The notes: generated by a model from the sequence alone, not told the origin. A stretch of 64,000 nt of DNA from Pisolithus tinctorius (GCA_024663395.1 JANFAH010000038.1:496001-560000); one strand, 5' to 3'. Positions 11,828 to 22,007 are shown, counted from the stretch's first letter. Program-made: numbers and translations.

Positions 11828-13901
11828 GGGTTAAGGGGGGGGTGGGGTTTGTGTTGCCTGGCTGAGAGTCTGTGGCGGGGATGGAAGGGGGGGCGGGAGG
11901 AGGTTGAATCAGGGGTGGAGCCGGGGGGTGTGGGGGGTTATGTTGCATGTAGTGACGCATGAGAGGGCCTCCTCTTCCCCCTCTAATGTTGTTTCGACTG
12001 TGTCTGGGTGGTACGGTGCGGAAGTTCGCAGCCTCTCCTAATGTCATTTGCCTAAATTGGCCTGGGGCTGTGGTCTGCAGGACTTGGGGTCTCATTGGTA
12101 CGATGGGGATTGTTGGGCGAGGGGGGAGTTCGACGTGGGTCCATTCCTCCGAAGTGGGGAAGTATGGCATGCGATTTTCTGGGGTTTGCTTGTCCATTGC
12201 GTTGCGTCTTCTAGCTAGGTCGGGGCAGTTTCTGTCAGCGCTGGTGTGGGTGTCGTTCTGGCAGTTGATACAGTAGCTTGAGGCGGAGACACATTCTTGT
12301 GTGCGGTGGGCTTGGGCGCATATTCCGCATGTGTCTGCTGGTTGTTGACAGTCTCTTGTGAGGTGCCCAATGCATTGGCATTTGAGGCATCTGACTGGTT
12401 CTTTTTTGTCCTTGTGTGGTCGTAACCTGTCCAAGCCCCAATAGAGGCCGTCTCTGAGTAGTTGGTTAGCAATTTCAGGGGAAGTGAGAGAGATGAGCGC
12501 ATGTGCTACTCGTTGATTGGGAGAATGTTTGGCCGGGTCTTTGATCCATTTGACTTGTGTGATTGATTCATGTGGGATGTTGTTTTCGCTTTCCATTTCT
12601 CAGAGGGTGTCCGGGAGCTCTGTGTTGGTCGAGATGGGGAGGAACGGGATCACTATATTGTAATGTCAGTTTTTGATCATGACCTCGCCGCCTAGTTTCG
12701 CAAGGAAGGTAGCTTTGTTTGTGGGTTCTTTGATCCAATCCACGGCTTCCCAGGTGTTGAGTTCTAGGAGTATGCTGTTGTTACGTAGTTGCGTGATCGA
12801 TTTGAGCTGTAGGTTGGGGCTGTCGACTTGCTCTATTGCTTCTAGGGCTAATTTGATTGCTTCTATGATGGAGTTCCTTGACGGAGAGTCACTGAGGGTG
12901 GGGTGGTTGCTGTTGAGGTCGATCAGTAGTTGTCTCTCTTTTATCGCAGCATGGGCCTTAGCGTATTCCGGTGCGAGGCGTTTGCCTAGCAGGATCTGGT
13001 TCGAGTTGGTTGCTGTCGTCGCTAGGGCATCTCTGTATGGCGTATGGGTGGTGGGGGGGGGCGTGTAATTCTTGAGCAGGTTCTTCATATCTTCCATCAT
13101 CGTCTTCATCATGCCTATGTCCGAGATTATGTTTTGGACCTCCCCTTCTAGGTGGAGAGTGTCAGCGCTGTTGGTCGTGTTGGTGATTGACTCCATTCTT
13201 TGTGTGTAATTGGCGGTTAACAAGGTTGCATCCTCATTGACTTTTTCTAGTTTGTCGGCTGTCGATAAGATTTTGGCGATCTGGGGGGAGATGGCTGCGA
13301 CGACTGAGATTTCTATGTTGCTTGACACTGCTTTGATAACTGTTTTGGCTATCGCCAACGCTGCCAGTTCCCTGACTAAATAGGCCGTGGCTCTGATGGC
13401 TGATCTTAATGTGTTATTTACGCCTTTGGTTTGCGAAATGTAAAACAGCGCGTGTGAGATGTGTTCGGGTGTGGCTGGTTCACCTTGGACCATGTAGAGT
13501 TGGTCCAGGTACATTCTGGCCGTGCTCGCGTTTTTTATCTCTGCTTCCAGGTCGTTGATGATTTCATCTAGTGAGAAGCCTCTGCTCCTGGTGGATTTGC
13601 CGGCTAGGCTGGGGCCTGACATATGGGGTGCTTGCGGGGGTCCTGGCATGGCGTGGGAATTTGACCTCAAGGATGGGCGTCCTGTCGTGGTCATGCAGCG
13701 GGGGTTGCGATGTACCAGGGATGCTGAGTATGGTTTTTGTCTAGGTTTGTGGTTCTGTGGGGTGGTAGGATGTTTGTTTTTCGTCGCTTTGGCTGCAACA
13801 GGCTCTACTTTTCTTTTCCTAGCTGGTGCGACAAGTCCCAAAATTTTTTTTTTTTTCGGGGTCCTAGTCGGGGTGCCAGACGGAGTGGAGTCAAGGAGCA
13901 T
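11820..13901 (-). pseudogene. LINE ORF1: nucleic-acid-binding protein with three CCHC knuckles
   Basis: ORF1 starts at the ATG at 13901 and runs about 690 codons to the TGA at 11820, broken by TGA stops at 12666 and 12600. The N-terminal third is basic and Ser/Pro-rich and the middle is helical. The C-terminal part has three knuckles in tandem (CLKCQCIGHLTRDC, CGICAQAHRTQEC and CINCQNDTHTSADRNC, about 12200-12440), followed by a Pro-rich tail. In this family ORF1 binds element RNA. Its last codons overlap the ORF2 start in ATGTCTGA (11820-11827), suggesting termination-reinitiation. Confidence 0.9.
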
Positions 13902-13907
13902 TTGTCC

Positions 13908-15025
13908 CTTTAGCAAGGTTGACAGCATGGTCTGTAGCAGCTTCCACTTTGGAGAGAAAGGGTTCCATGCCCATTCTGGGAGTATAGGAGCAGGTGACCG
14001 AGAAGGGACTTTTGCCAGTGGACTCCTGTTGCTTGTTATTATAAGAGAACTGAGCAACCTTAAGCCATGAAGGCCAGGAGTCCTGTTGGTCGTTGAAGAA
14101 GAGATGGAGATACTGCTGCAGGTCCTGGTTAAGACATTCTGTCTGACCATCTGTCTGTGGATGGAAGGCGGTGGAAAGTTTGAGTTTGACCCCAAGCATC
14201 CTGCAAAGCTTGGTAGTGAATGCACTAGCAAACTGGGGACCACAGTCAGAAATAATGGAGGAGGGTAGCCCATGCTGGGTCCACACATGGTCTTGGAAGA
14301 GTTCCGCAGTTTGCAATGAGGAAACCTCCTTGGTGGTGGGAGCGAAGACCACCTCCTTTGAGAACCTATCAACCACCACCATGATGTTGTCAAAACCCTG
14401 TGCCTCAGGTAACTCCATGAAGTCGACCAAGATATCAGTCCAAGGGCGCTCTGGAATAGGGTTCGGGAGGAGTTTCCCAGCAGGGGGTGTCCTAGAACTC
14501 TTAGCCATCTGGCAATGGTGACACGCCGAGACATAGTCCTTGACAGAGGCAGTCATTCCTGGCCAGACATAGTTTTGGGACATGAGCTCTAGAGTCTTTT
14601 TCCATCCTGGGTGACCAGCAAGTGGGGTATCATGATGTTTTTCCAGGGTATGGATCCTGGCCACAGGGGGAATGTAGACCCTTTTTCCACAAACATAGAG
14701 GCCTTCCCTCCAGACCGATCCTTCTGGTTGTGGGGTCGCTGAAGATGCGGACTTCAAGGCAGTGACAAGGTCTGTATCTTCTCCTATCAGCAACATGGCA
14801 GCTACCCTGGAAGGATCAAGGAGCATGACTCCTTGATTATCTGATCCTTTTTTGGGTTCATGGTCCTCCCTTCTCGAGAGGGTGTCTGCCTTAGCCATTG
14901 AGGAGCCTGGTTTGTACACCAGTTTATAGTTGAATCATGAGAGGTACTGGGCCTAACATGCCTGGGGCAATCCAGATTCTGCACTTTCATGAAGTACTGG
15001 AGGTTTGAGTGATCTGTTGTCACAC
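13908..15025 (-). pseudogene. Gypsy integrase and RNase H end
   Basis: Upstream of the LINE, the minus strand encodes the end of RNase H (TTDHSNLQYFM, about 14990-15020), the integrase zinc-binding region (HTLEKHHDTPLAGHPG and CHHCQMAK) and the integrase core. The core aspartates (ILVDFME, IISDCGPQFA) and glutamate (GQTECLNQ) are present. Flanking arginines have become cysteine in SDCGPQ and QTECLN, as expected from CGN-to-TGN decay. The frame breaks around 14920. It continues past the 1.8-kb insert with the reverse transcriptase at 16869. Confidence 0.9.
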
Positions 15026-16869
15026 ACCAAAGGTGTTGTGGACATGGTTACAGCTGACTCTGCCTAACTTGTTGACAAGTTGCGCACAATGCCCAAGCAT
15101 GCAGATGAAGACAAAGGCCTCATGTGTAGAAAGACTGTCAGATGTTAACAGTCATCCTTCGCACAAGAATGAGTTGTCAGTGCTAAAGAGAAAAGAGGAA
15201 GCGAGTTAAGCACATGTTAAAGGTTTTTAGTGCCCATGTACAGCATTCCGGTTTTCGTCGTATCTCCACCATTTCCAAAGATATCAACTCGGTTGTCACA
15301 CTCGCTTAAAGTGCTCAGTCCCACGATTCTTCCTTCCAAATTTGGAGAGGATCCTTGCACCCTGCATGTTTCTACAGCACTCCATCCATCAGATGCTCAT
15401 TTCACTAAGTCCATCAATCATGGCCATCTCTTTGTCGATCATCTCACTTGTCTCATTTGCCAGAGACAGTGGCTACATATATCTGCCAGGTGTTCCCACC
15501 AGCTTCTGTCCTGAAGCCCCCTGGTTCATCCTGTCATTGTCAGCCCCATCTCATCCCATGCAGCTTGGTCAGCGTGTTCTCCTTGTCAGTATGACTTCCA
15601 GAAGGACGTTCTTTGGTCACCTCAGGTCTGTCACTTGGTTAGAAAGGTCTTATGTGGTCGTTTCAGTCTCCCCAGTTGATGAAGCATATGGATCGTTCCT
15701 CCCTGCTCCCTGCACCATCTTTATTCCAGTCTCGTCCATCATTCTTCCCGCATTGCGACAGCTGCAGTATAATCTACTGTCCTCCAGCCTCCCTGATTGC
15801 ATTCATGATGAGTATGACATGCATCTTGCCTTCTTACTGCAAGATCCAGCAGAAGACATTCCCCCTTCTCCTCCTCCTCCATCAGAGCCCCGCCCATGAA
15901 TTTTTTGTTAACTTTGCTGAGAGGATGGAAGGGTGGGAGACACAATCACGTATGCTCTCATTGCCCCACAGACCCCCAATGCCCTAGCCCCCTTTGACAC
16001 CTGACTCATGCCCTTCAATTCTGGAATTAATACTTCCCTATCTGGAAACACCGTCCATCTGTCATGCTGTCTTTGGATCTAGAGATGTCTCCACTGAGAT
16101 CTAACTTGCATCGCCACCCCCTAATGTGATATCAGTGCACTTACTCAGTTTCTGATTCTATTTGACTCATTTTGTGATATTTTGACTATCCTTGACTCGT
16201 TCATTGCCAATACTTACCAATCTTCTTTGCTTGCTTACTTTTCATTTCTTGCTTACTCATCATGATTACTCAGTCCTTACTCATTACTTACCAAGTGTTT
16301 GTGCCTTGTTTGTCACAAGCTGTGCTCCCCCCTCAGTATATAAACCCCCATGTACTTAGCTACCAAGAATCAAATCAGAAGCAGTCCAGAAGTCACTCAG
16401 CAGTCAGTTCAGTGCCTATCTCATTGTTGACAGTTGAGGCTCATTCAGAAGAGTCTATCTGTCTTCATTCATATCATTGGTAGTTGAGGCTCCATCAAGG
16501 GTCTATCTACCTTCATTCATTCATCTGAAGTATCATCTGTGCTCTGTCAGCACACCTGCTTAGTCATCCATCCACTCCTGCATAACTCGTCATCAACTTG
16601 TGCCAGGAGCACATCCAAAAGATCATCACACCAGAGTACTTTCGGCTGAATACCTTCACTCTATTCAGCATCCCCCATCTAGTCATCACTCACTTATCTA
16701 CTCCTGCGTAACTCGTTGACGACTTGCGCCAGGAGCACCTCTACTTGAAGTCTCCCCCACATTTAGGTTTCTCTGCACTCCAGGTTCCGTGGAGGCAAAC
16801 CACCACTCACTCTTATTTGTCTTTTGTGTTGGATTTGTTTGGTTTTCACCAGCTTTCCACACTTTGACT
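15026..16869. mobile_element. 1.8-kb insert of unknown class in gypsy RNase H
   Basis: The RNase H frame is cut between EVWT (about 16877) and TTDHSNLQYF (about 15019). The short sequence TCACAC occurs on both sides (15020-15025 and 16869-16874), fitting a target duplication. The insert has only modest open frames (15342-15899, no recognised family). Its ends are weakly inverted (ACCAAAGGTG against AGTCAAAGTG). It contains sub-repeats: a block with CTCCTGCxTAACTCGT...GCCAGGAGCAC at about 16575 and 16703, and AGTTGAGGCTC blocks at 16431 and 16482. It could be a solo LTR of a large-LTR element or a non-autonomous DNA transposon. Confidence 0.6.
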
Positions 16870-16874
16870 CACAC

Positions 16875-18287
16875 TGTCCAGACTTCAAACTGATAGGGGG
16901 TGGCCTCAAGGTAGTGTCACCACATTTCCAAAGCACGGATTATAGCCAACATTTCTTTGTCAAAGACTTGGTAATTTCGTTTGGGGGGGGACATAGAATG
17001 GGAGTAGAAGGCAACAGGTCGCCATAGGTTGTCATCGCACTTTACAGAAAGGATGGCCCCAGTGGTGAAGTCTGAGGCATCAGTTTCGAGACAGAATTCT
17101 CTGTCCTGATCCAGGAAGGCAAGAATGGGAGCGGTGGTAAAAGCAGTCTTCAGGGCATCAAAAGCCTGCTGCTCATGGGAACCCCAAGTCCAGAGTTGAT
17201 CTTTCCTTGTGAGGTTGTTGAGGGGATGAGCAATCTGTGCAAAGTTTTTGATGAAACAGCAATAGAAGTTTGCCAATCCCAGGAAAGCCTGGACCGAGTG
17301 GACCTTCATGGGGACCAGCCACTCAGTAATAGCCTTTACCTTGCCTTCGTCCATTTTAACCCCATCGGTGCCTACCACCATGCCCAAGAACTCCACCTGT
17401 TTCTGCTTGAAGAAGCACTTCTCCAGTTTGACAAACAGGTCGTTGTCCTCCAGTCTTTTCAACACCTCCAGGACAATTCTGTCATGCTCAGCTTCATTGT
17501 CTGTTTTGGTGAAGATCATTAGATCATCGATGTAGACCACAAGAACATCCTCCATATCTCCAAAGATGTCATTCATCATGTTCTGGAAGGTGGATGGTGA
17601 GTTACAGAGACCGAAGTACATGACCAGCAGTTCATAGGCTCCTTTATGAGTGACGAAGGCGGCCTTCCATTCATCTCCTTCCTTAATGCGGACATTGTTG
17701 TATCCCCACCGAAGATCCATTTTGGTGAAGAGCTTGCAGCCCTTGAGCTTGTTGACAAGTTGGGAGATCAAGGGAAGGGGATACGCATTTTTGACAGTAT
17801 GCTCATTAAGATAGCGGTAATCTTGGACCATATGCTTCTTCCCATCCTTCTTGGGTACGAAGAAGACAGGAGACATCTGAGGTGACTTCGAGGGATGGAT
17901 GTATCCCTTACACAGTTGATCTTCGAGGAAGTCTGACACCTCTTTTTGTTCCTCTACAGAGAGTGGGATGAGGCAGCCACACTTGGGAGTGAAGGTTTCC
18001 TTGAGATCAATAGCATGATCCCACAGTTTACAAAGTGGCATCCTTTCTGACTCTTCCTTCAAGAGGACCTTGAGGTACTGGTGATATTCCTTCGGGATGA
18101 GTTCCTCAGTGGTACCCATTCAGACCCTGGTGGAGCGCAGTTTTGGGTAGAGGTACTCCATGTCCTGTGCCTCTTGTTCCTCTGCCATTCTTTCTGCTCT
18201 TGACCTTGGAGTGAGGTCATGACACTCACGGGGACAGTGGGACAGCTTCACCTGTTTGGTCTCCCAACACACCTCTGGATTGTGTTT
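16875..18287 (-). pseudogene. Gypsy reverse transcriptase and RNase H start
   Basis: The 400-codon minus-strand frame 16917-18119 is the gypsy reverse transcriptase. It shows the FFVPKKDGKK and MVQDYRYLNEHT region, MDLRWGYNNVRI, MYFGLCNSPSTFQ and the catalytic VYIDDLMIF. These are followed by the tether and the start of RNase H (DASDFTTGAIL, KEMLAIIRALE). Upstream, 18120-18287 stays in the same reading frame but has TGA stops where arginine is usual (for example after GYTWL at 18288). A further TGA after ALEMW marks the RNase H break. Confidence 0.92.
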
Positions 18288-18746
18288 TCATAGCCAGGTG
18301 TATCCAAGTATGAGGGGGTGTGTACCGAGCATGGTGACTTGAGCCCAGACAGACTCTTGATGTCCTTGATAATTCATGACAAGGGAGGCGATATGTGTGA
18401 TGTTACCAGCCATATTAGGGGTTCTGTCGACATTGAGGACAGCAATGGGTCGCCTGAGCTTGATCAGGGGAACATCATTTTCATTGGCCCACCTCTTATC
18501 CAAGAAGGTATCATTGGCCCCTGAGTCTACCAATGCTTTTATATTCCACTTCTTTTCTCGTCCTTCCAACACTACTTCCAACTCCAACTCGGCCTTTGGG
18601 TCTGCTGTTCTTACTTTCAGGGTTTCTTCTGTTCTCTGAATAGGCATATTTTTATTTTTATCACAAGAGGAATTAAGCACCAATTGTTTTACATCTGCAG
18701 CCATGCCCACTGGGGTCGCCTCTTCAGATGGTACAGTAGCTTCCAA
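18288..18746 (-). pseudogene. Gypsy aspartic protease region
   Basis: The frame encodes an aspartic protease with the active-site motif LVDSGANDTFLD near residue 75. Hydrophobic strands follow, then LGTHPLILGYTWL, a retropepsin-type C-terminal signature. In the family it cleaves Gag-Pol. It lies between the gag knuckle and the reverse transcriptase, as expected, and shares their polyprotein frame after allowing for a TGA at its 3' end. Confidence 0.85.
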
Positions 18747-18832
18747 GTTAAATATATCCTGCTTGGTAGGAAGATTGTCAACGCCTAAGACAGAAAACTT
18801 ATTGTAAACATAGCCAGTGGAGACCTGATCCT

Positions 18833-19891
18833 CTACTGGCCAAACTCTTTTCCCTGGGCCTTCATTTCATTGACCTGTTTGTCATAAAAGAAGGCTTGCA
18901 TTTCTTCAAACAACATTTGGTGGAGAGCAAGCTCCTGTGCTTCCTGTGTCACCTCCCATATGTTGGGCCTAACAGGACCCTTTCCTTTAGCATGAGGGCA
19001 GTCACACTTGTAGTGATTCCCTTGGCAGTCGAAGCACTTGATATGGGTGGGGATGGGACAAGGGGGGAAGCAAGCAGTGCCAATCTCCATAGGGGTGCCG
19101 CGACCAGGCTGGGTTCCAGTAGGGGTAAAACGGGGAGAATATGGGGGGCAGTTATAGGAGGAGCAAGGGGCAGGTTCATCAGGATAATGGTTATAAAGGA
19201 GCTTAAAATGATCCCTGGCAAGGGTGGCTTCCCAGAAGGCAACGGTCATCTGGAGGTAATTGCCCTGAGTATATCCCCTCCTTAGGGCTTCCTTTACGAT
19301 GGCAGGGTGGATGGCATTCTCCAGCAAGAAGCCAGCAGTTTCATCAGTAACTCATCCCTGAACTTTCAAGGACTCAAACTTCGCATAGAACTCTTCATAC
19401 TGAGAGTTTCCTTGGCGCATAGTCCGCATCTGAGCCTTGGCCCACTTGACATCTGTCTGCGGTGTGAAAAACCTATCGATATCCTCGATCATCTTGGCCA
19501 TATCAGGCCATACTCCAGTGACGATGGCGAGGGAGAACTTTGCCTGGGCAAACCTTCCAGCCACAGGTCCTGTCATGTGAGACCACACCACAGTACACTT
19601 ATCTTGGGCAGTTGGTAGGGCGGTCCTGTTTTGAGCAACCCATACCTTCATCTTCACCCACCATTCAGAGAACTTAGCATGATCACCGGCATACTGACCC
19701 AGGTCGGCCATCACTTCTATCCTCCTCTGAATTACATCAGCAGGGAGGGCATTCCACTGGTTGCACTGACCCTCAATGGTCGCGATTGTGTCCTGAGCAT
19801 TTCTTAGGCTGTCATTTAGCCTGTAATTTTTGTCGTGCAGGGTGTCTAGGGCATTTTGGAGGTCGGTTATCTGGTCCTGGATGCCTTCCAT
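18833..19891 (-). pseudogene. Gypsy gag with degenerate zinc knuckle
   Basis: The reading begins at the ATG at 19891. The first 179 codons carry a coiled-coil-like N-terminus and a capsid-type helical domain (FSEWWVKMKVWV, about residue 80). After a TGA near 19353 the frame resumes and ends with a basic linker and a CCHC-like knuckle (CFDCQGNHYKCDC, about 19020). The 5' leader between this ATG and the LTR at 20199 is about 300 nt. Confidence 0.82.
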
Positions 19892-20185
19892 AGTGATCTG
19901 GACTTTTCAGGTTCTGGTGGGGGCAGAGGTTGTAGCGGGGTTGCTGGGGTTCAGTGGGTAGTGAACAGGGGAAGACAGATTTGACAGAGAAAAGATAGGA
20001 AGGAGGTGGTGGATGAGGGTAGAGGTCATGGTTGAAGAGCAGAGTGAGTGAGCAATGCTCAGGGATGTACAGAATGTAAAGGTTTGGGTCAGGTTCTGAG
20101 GCTGGGGGACTTGGTGAGTACACCCACGAGCCTTCACGAAGGAAGCGAGGAATGGTGACAGGTGGTGTGAGGGTACAACGAGATG

Positions 20186-20196
20186 AAGCTAGTTCA
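20186..20196 (-). other. Gypsy primer-binding site, self-priming type
   Basis: Two bases inside the 5' LTR, the coding strand reads TGAACTAGCTT. This is the exact reverse complement of AAGCTAGTTCA, which lies in the LTR (plus strand 20319-20329) 35 nt downstream of a TATA-like sequence. Eleven base pairs form and the flanking bases do not pair. In the Tf1/sushi group the first 11 nt of the mRNA are known to fold back and prime reverse transcription. No tRNA 3'-end match (TGG start) is seen. Confidence 0.75.
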
Positions 20197-20198
20197 AG

Positions 20199-20552
20199 TG
20201 TGACGAGACCTAACAACAGGGTTTGTTGTAGGCTCGCACCAAGAACCAAAGAAGAAGGAAGGAGAGAAAGGGGAGAAGCGACTTAGAAGCAGGTGACTTT
20301 AGGACTTGTAGACCCAAATGAACTAGCTTAGAGCCAGTTGGGAGATTGAGCAACAGTACTTATACCAAAGTACATGAGGTAATGGTGAGGTATATATGAG
20401 GTCTGTGACATCATAGTGGAGCAGAACGTACTAGAAGGGGAGGGCATGGTAAAGGTGAGGCAAGGTCTAGGCCAGAGTCCAGACCAAGTTCTCATGATAA
20501 GATAAGATGAAAAGGGAAAGAGAAAGAAAGGAAAAGAGTATGTATCATAACA
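20199..20552 (-). repeat. Gypsy 5' LTR
   Basis: This 354-bp LTR begins TGTGACGAGACC and ends ATCATAACA on the plus strand. It is followed by the TGGAA duplication (20553-20557) and then the copia sequence. Compared with the 3' LTR it has a deletion of about 40 bp around the GACATCATAG repeats. Confidence 0.93.
20319..20364 (-). promoter_or_regulatory. Gypsy LTR promoter: TATA box and predicted transcript start
   Basis: On the coding strand TATAAGTA lies at 20364-20357. The predicted first transcribed bases, AAGCTAGTTCA, start at 20329, 35 nt downstream. The placement rests on the self-priming pairing with 20186-20196. The same arrangement is present in the 3' LTR and in the solo LTR at 3945-4341. 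Confidence 0.6.
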
Positions 20553-20557
20553 TGGAA

Positions 20558-21761
20558 CCAACACCAGATTTGTGTCCAAGGCCAGAACATAGTAGACATC
20601 CCATAGAATAGTTCATCCACCCCCACTACAAGTCCCCTGCATGTTGAGTTCAATCTGGCCCTTCCCTACTGCCATGATGGATCTCCCATCACTGATAACA
20701 ACTGGTTGTGATGGTTCCAAGATGCTAAATGTGGTGAACCACCACTGCTGGCAGCACATATGTGCTGATGCACCTGAGTCTACCACCCACTCTGAGGGGC
20801 TGGTTTCTGGACTCACATGTGCCACAAACAGCTGAAGAGCTGGATCCTCAACTACCTGGGCAACCTTTGCTGTGAGATTGGCCTTGTCTGCTCCCTTCTC
20901 TTTCTTCTCTGTTGAGGGTGGAGTCTTCTCATCATCTGCCTTCTTTTTCAGGCTTGGGCAGTTGTTCTTCATATGCCCAACCTCCTTGCAGTTGTAGCAC
21001 TTTATCTTCGACTTTTCCTTCCCTTTCCCTTTAGACTTTGACTTTGCACCAGTTCTGGCTGTGAGGGCAGAGTGACCCTGCAAGCCTTGGCATGTCCTCT
21101 CCTCTATGAGGACTTGTGAGATTACAGAGTCCACAGTCAACTTGTTGTTTGTTGACATGAGAATGGTTCAAAGGACCGAGTATGAAGCAGGTAAGGAGAT
21201 CACCATCACAATTGCAACCAGTGACTCATCAAGAGTCTGTCCAAGCAAGTTCAGTATGAGCACCTTCTGTTGCATTGCATTTAGCTGAGTCTCCATTGGG
21301 CTATCATCAACAAGAGTTCCATGAAAAAGTTCTCCAATGAGGTAGGCAATTGTCTGTTTCCCTTTGCCCTCATACCATTTGCTAAGGTGCTTCCAGGTCT
21401 CTGACACAGTTTTCACATACATGACCCCACTCAGAGGCTCATCCTTGAGTGTCAGGGTAATCTGCACACTGGCTTCCCTATCTTTCATCATCTACTCCAC
21501 ATGCTCATCTGGGTGAGTGGCAGCATCAGGAGCCTTTGTGGCTGAGCCACCAACCACCTCCCACAGGCCTTGAATCTTGAGAACCTTCTGTACACAAAAC
21601 TTCCACATTTGAAAGTTTCCTCCATCATCTGCAAGCAATGGAATATTGTAGAGCCAACTCAAGGGAGCAGCAACCTTGCCAGATGACAACAGAGTAGTGA
21701 CTGTAGCAGTAGAGGGACCCATCTGAGGGCCAACCAAGATAGACAGAGTCAGATTCAACAT
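20558..21761 (-). pseudogene. Copia gag and protease
   Basis: Gag starts at the ATG at 21761. The UBN2/retrotran-gag-like region shows WLYNIPLLADDGGNFQMWK and SETWKHLSKWYEGKGKQ. Stops lie near 21492 and 21168. A CCHC knuckle (CYNCKEVGHMKNNC) sits near 21000, and the copia protease motif WVVDSGASAHMC near 20790. At 20558 the frame meets the gypsy insertion and continues at 6240 with the pre-integrase region. Confidence 0.9.
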
Positions 21762-21828
21762 TGTTTAGCATGACCTTTTAGAATTAGAGAGCAACTGAAA
21801 TTAAAGTTGCAGTGGTTAGAGCTGAGTG

Positions 21829-21840
21829 GGGCTCATAACC
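21829..21840 (-). other. Copia primer-binding site matching the initiator tRNA anticodon region
   Basis: Directly inside the 5' LTR the plus strand reads GGGCTCATAACC. This is identical to the anticodon stem-loop of eukaryotic initiator tRNA-Met as recalled for yeast (nt 28-39, CAT anticodon). The element RNA is therefore complementary to the internal part of the tRNA, not to its 3' end. Drosophila copia is primed by the 5' half (about nt 1-39) of the same tRNA, and the match here ends at the same point. Confidence 0.78.
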
Positions 21841-22002
21841 TTCTGAAGGGGTGTTTCTGAGTAGTGACAGACTAATAAGAGAAGATACTCAGGCTTCTAT
21901 TGGGAGAAGACTGAGGTGCATGAAGGAAAAACAATGTGCCAAAATGACTGTGCTTATGTAAGATATTACCAGTGTAAGAAATATAATTAATGCACATCAA
22001 CA
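21841..22002 (-). repeat. Copia 5' LTR
   Basis: This 162-bp LTR lies next to the primer site on one side and the ACACC target duplication (22003-22007) on the other. It matches the 3' LTR but lacks the internal 104-bp repeated block. On the coding strand it begins TGTTGATGTGC. Confidence 0.9.
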
Positions 22003-22007
22003 ACACC

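Larger units (their letters stand above)
7283..13907 (-). mobile_element. LINE (non-LTR retrotransposon) inserted in the gypsy integrase
   Basis: The element lies on the minus strand. Its 3' end is an 18-nt poly(A), seen as a T run at 7281-7298. It is flanked by a 13-bp target duplication, CTTTAGCAAGGTT, at 7270-7282 and 13908-13920. It encodes ORF1 with three CCHC knuckles, then ORF2 with an APE-type endonuclease, reverse transcriptase and RNase H, so it belongs with Tad1/I-like fungal LINEs. It is about 6.6 kb and close to full length, although ORF1 starts only 6 nt from the 5' end, which leaves no 5' UTR. It keeps abundant CpG, unlike its host. Seven in-frame stops, all TGA, disable it. 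Confidence 0.94.
6241..20552 (-). mobile_element. Ty3/gypsy chromovirus (Tf1/sushi type), interrupted by a LINE and a 1.8-kb insert
   Basis: LTRs at 6241-6635 and 20199-20552 are flanked by the target duplication TGGAA (6236-6240 and 20553-20557), within copia. On the minus strand the order is gag, protease, reverse transcriptase, RNase H, integrase and a C-terminal chromodomain, which defines a chromovirus. Removing the LINE and the 1.8-kb insert leaves about 5.8 kb, normal for the group. A polypurine tract (AAGGAGGGGATAG, coding strand) lies directly inside the 3' LTR. Several CGA-to-TGA stops and Arg-to-Cys changes in integrase show it is dead. Confidence 0.94.
2219..22002 (-). mobile_element. 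Ty1/copia LTR retrotransposon, interrupted by two later insertions
   Basis: The element runs on the minus strand from its 5' LTR (21841-22002) to its 3' LTR (2219-2484). It is flanked by the 5-bp target duplication ACACC at 2214-2218 and 22003-22007. Removing the nested gypsy (6241-20552) and the solo LTR (3945-4341), each with its duplicated 5 bp, leaves about 5.07 kb, a normal copia length. Domain order is gag with a CCHC knuckle, protease, integrase, reverse transcriptase, RNase H, which is the copia order. It carries stop codons and is strongly CpG-depleted, so it is inactive. Confidence 0.93.

Noticed and set aside
12666..14534. 622-codon open frame on minus
   Set aside because: It crosses the LINE/gypsy junction at 13907. 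The first part is a shifted frame of gypsy integrase and the second is LINE ORF1, so it is a chance fusion and not a gene.
15342..15899. 185-codon open frame inside the 1.8-kb insert
   Set aside because: Overlapping frames of similar length occur in the same stretch, there is no recognisable domain and the composition is biased. It is probably a by-product of low stop density.
21829..21840. Possible tRNA-Met gene fragment
   Set aside because: Only the anticodon region is present, with no acceptor, D or T arms. Its place at the LTR edge explains it as a primer-binding site.
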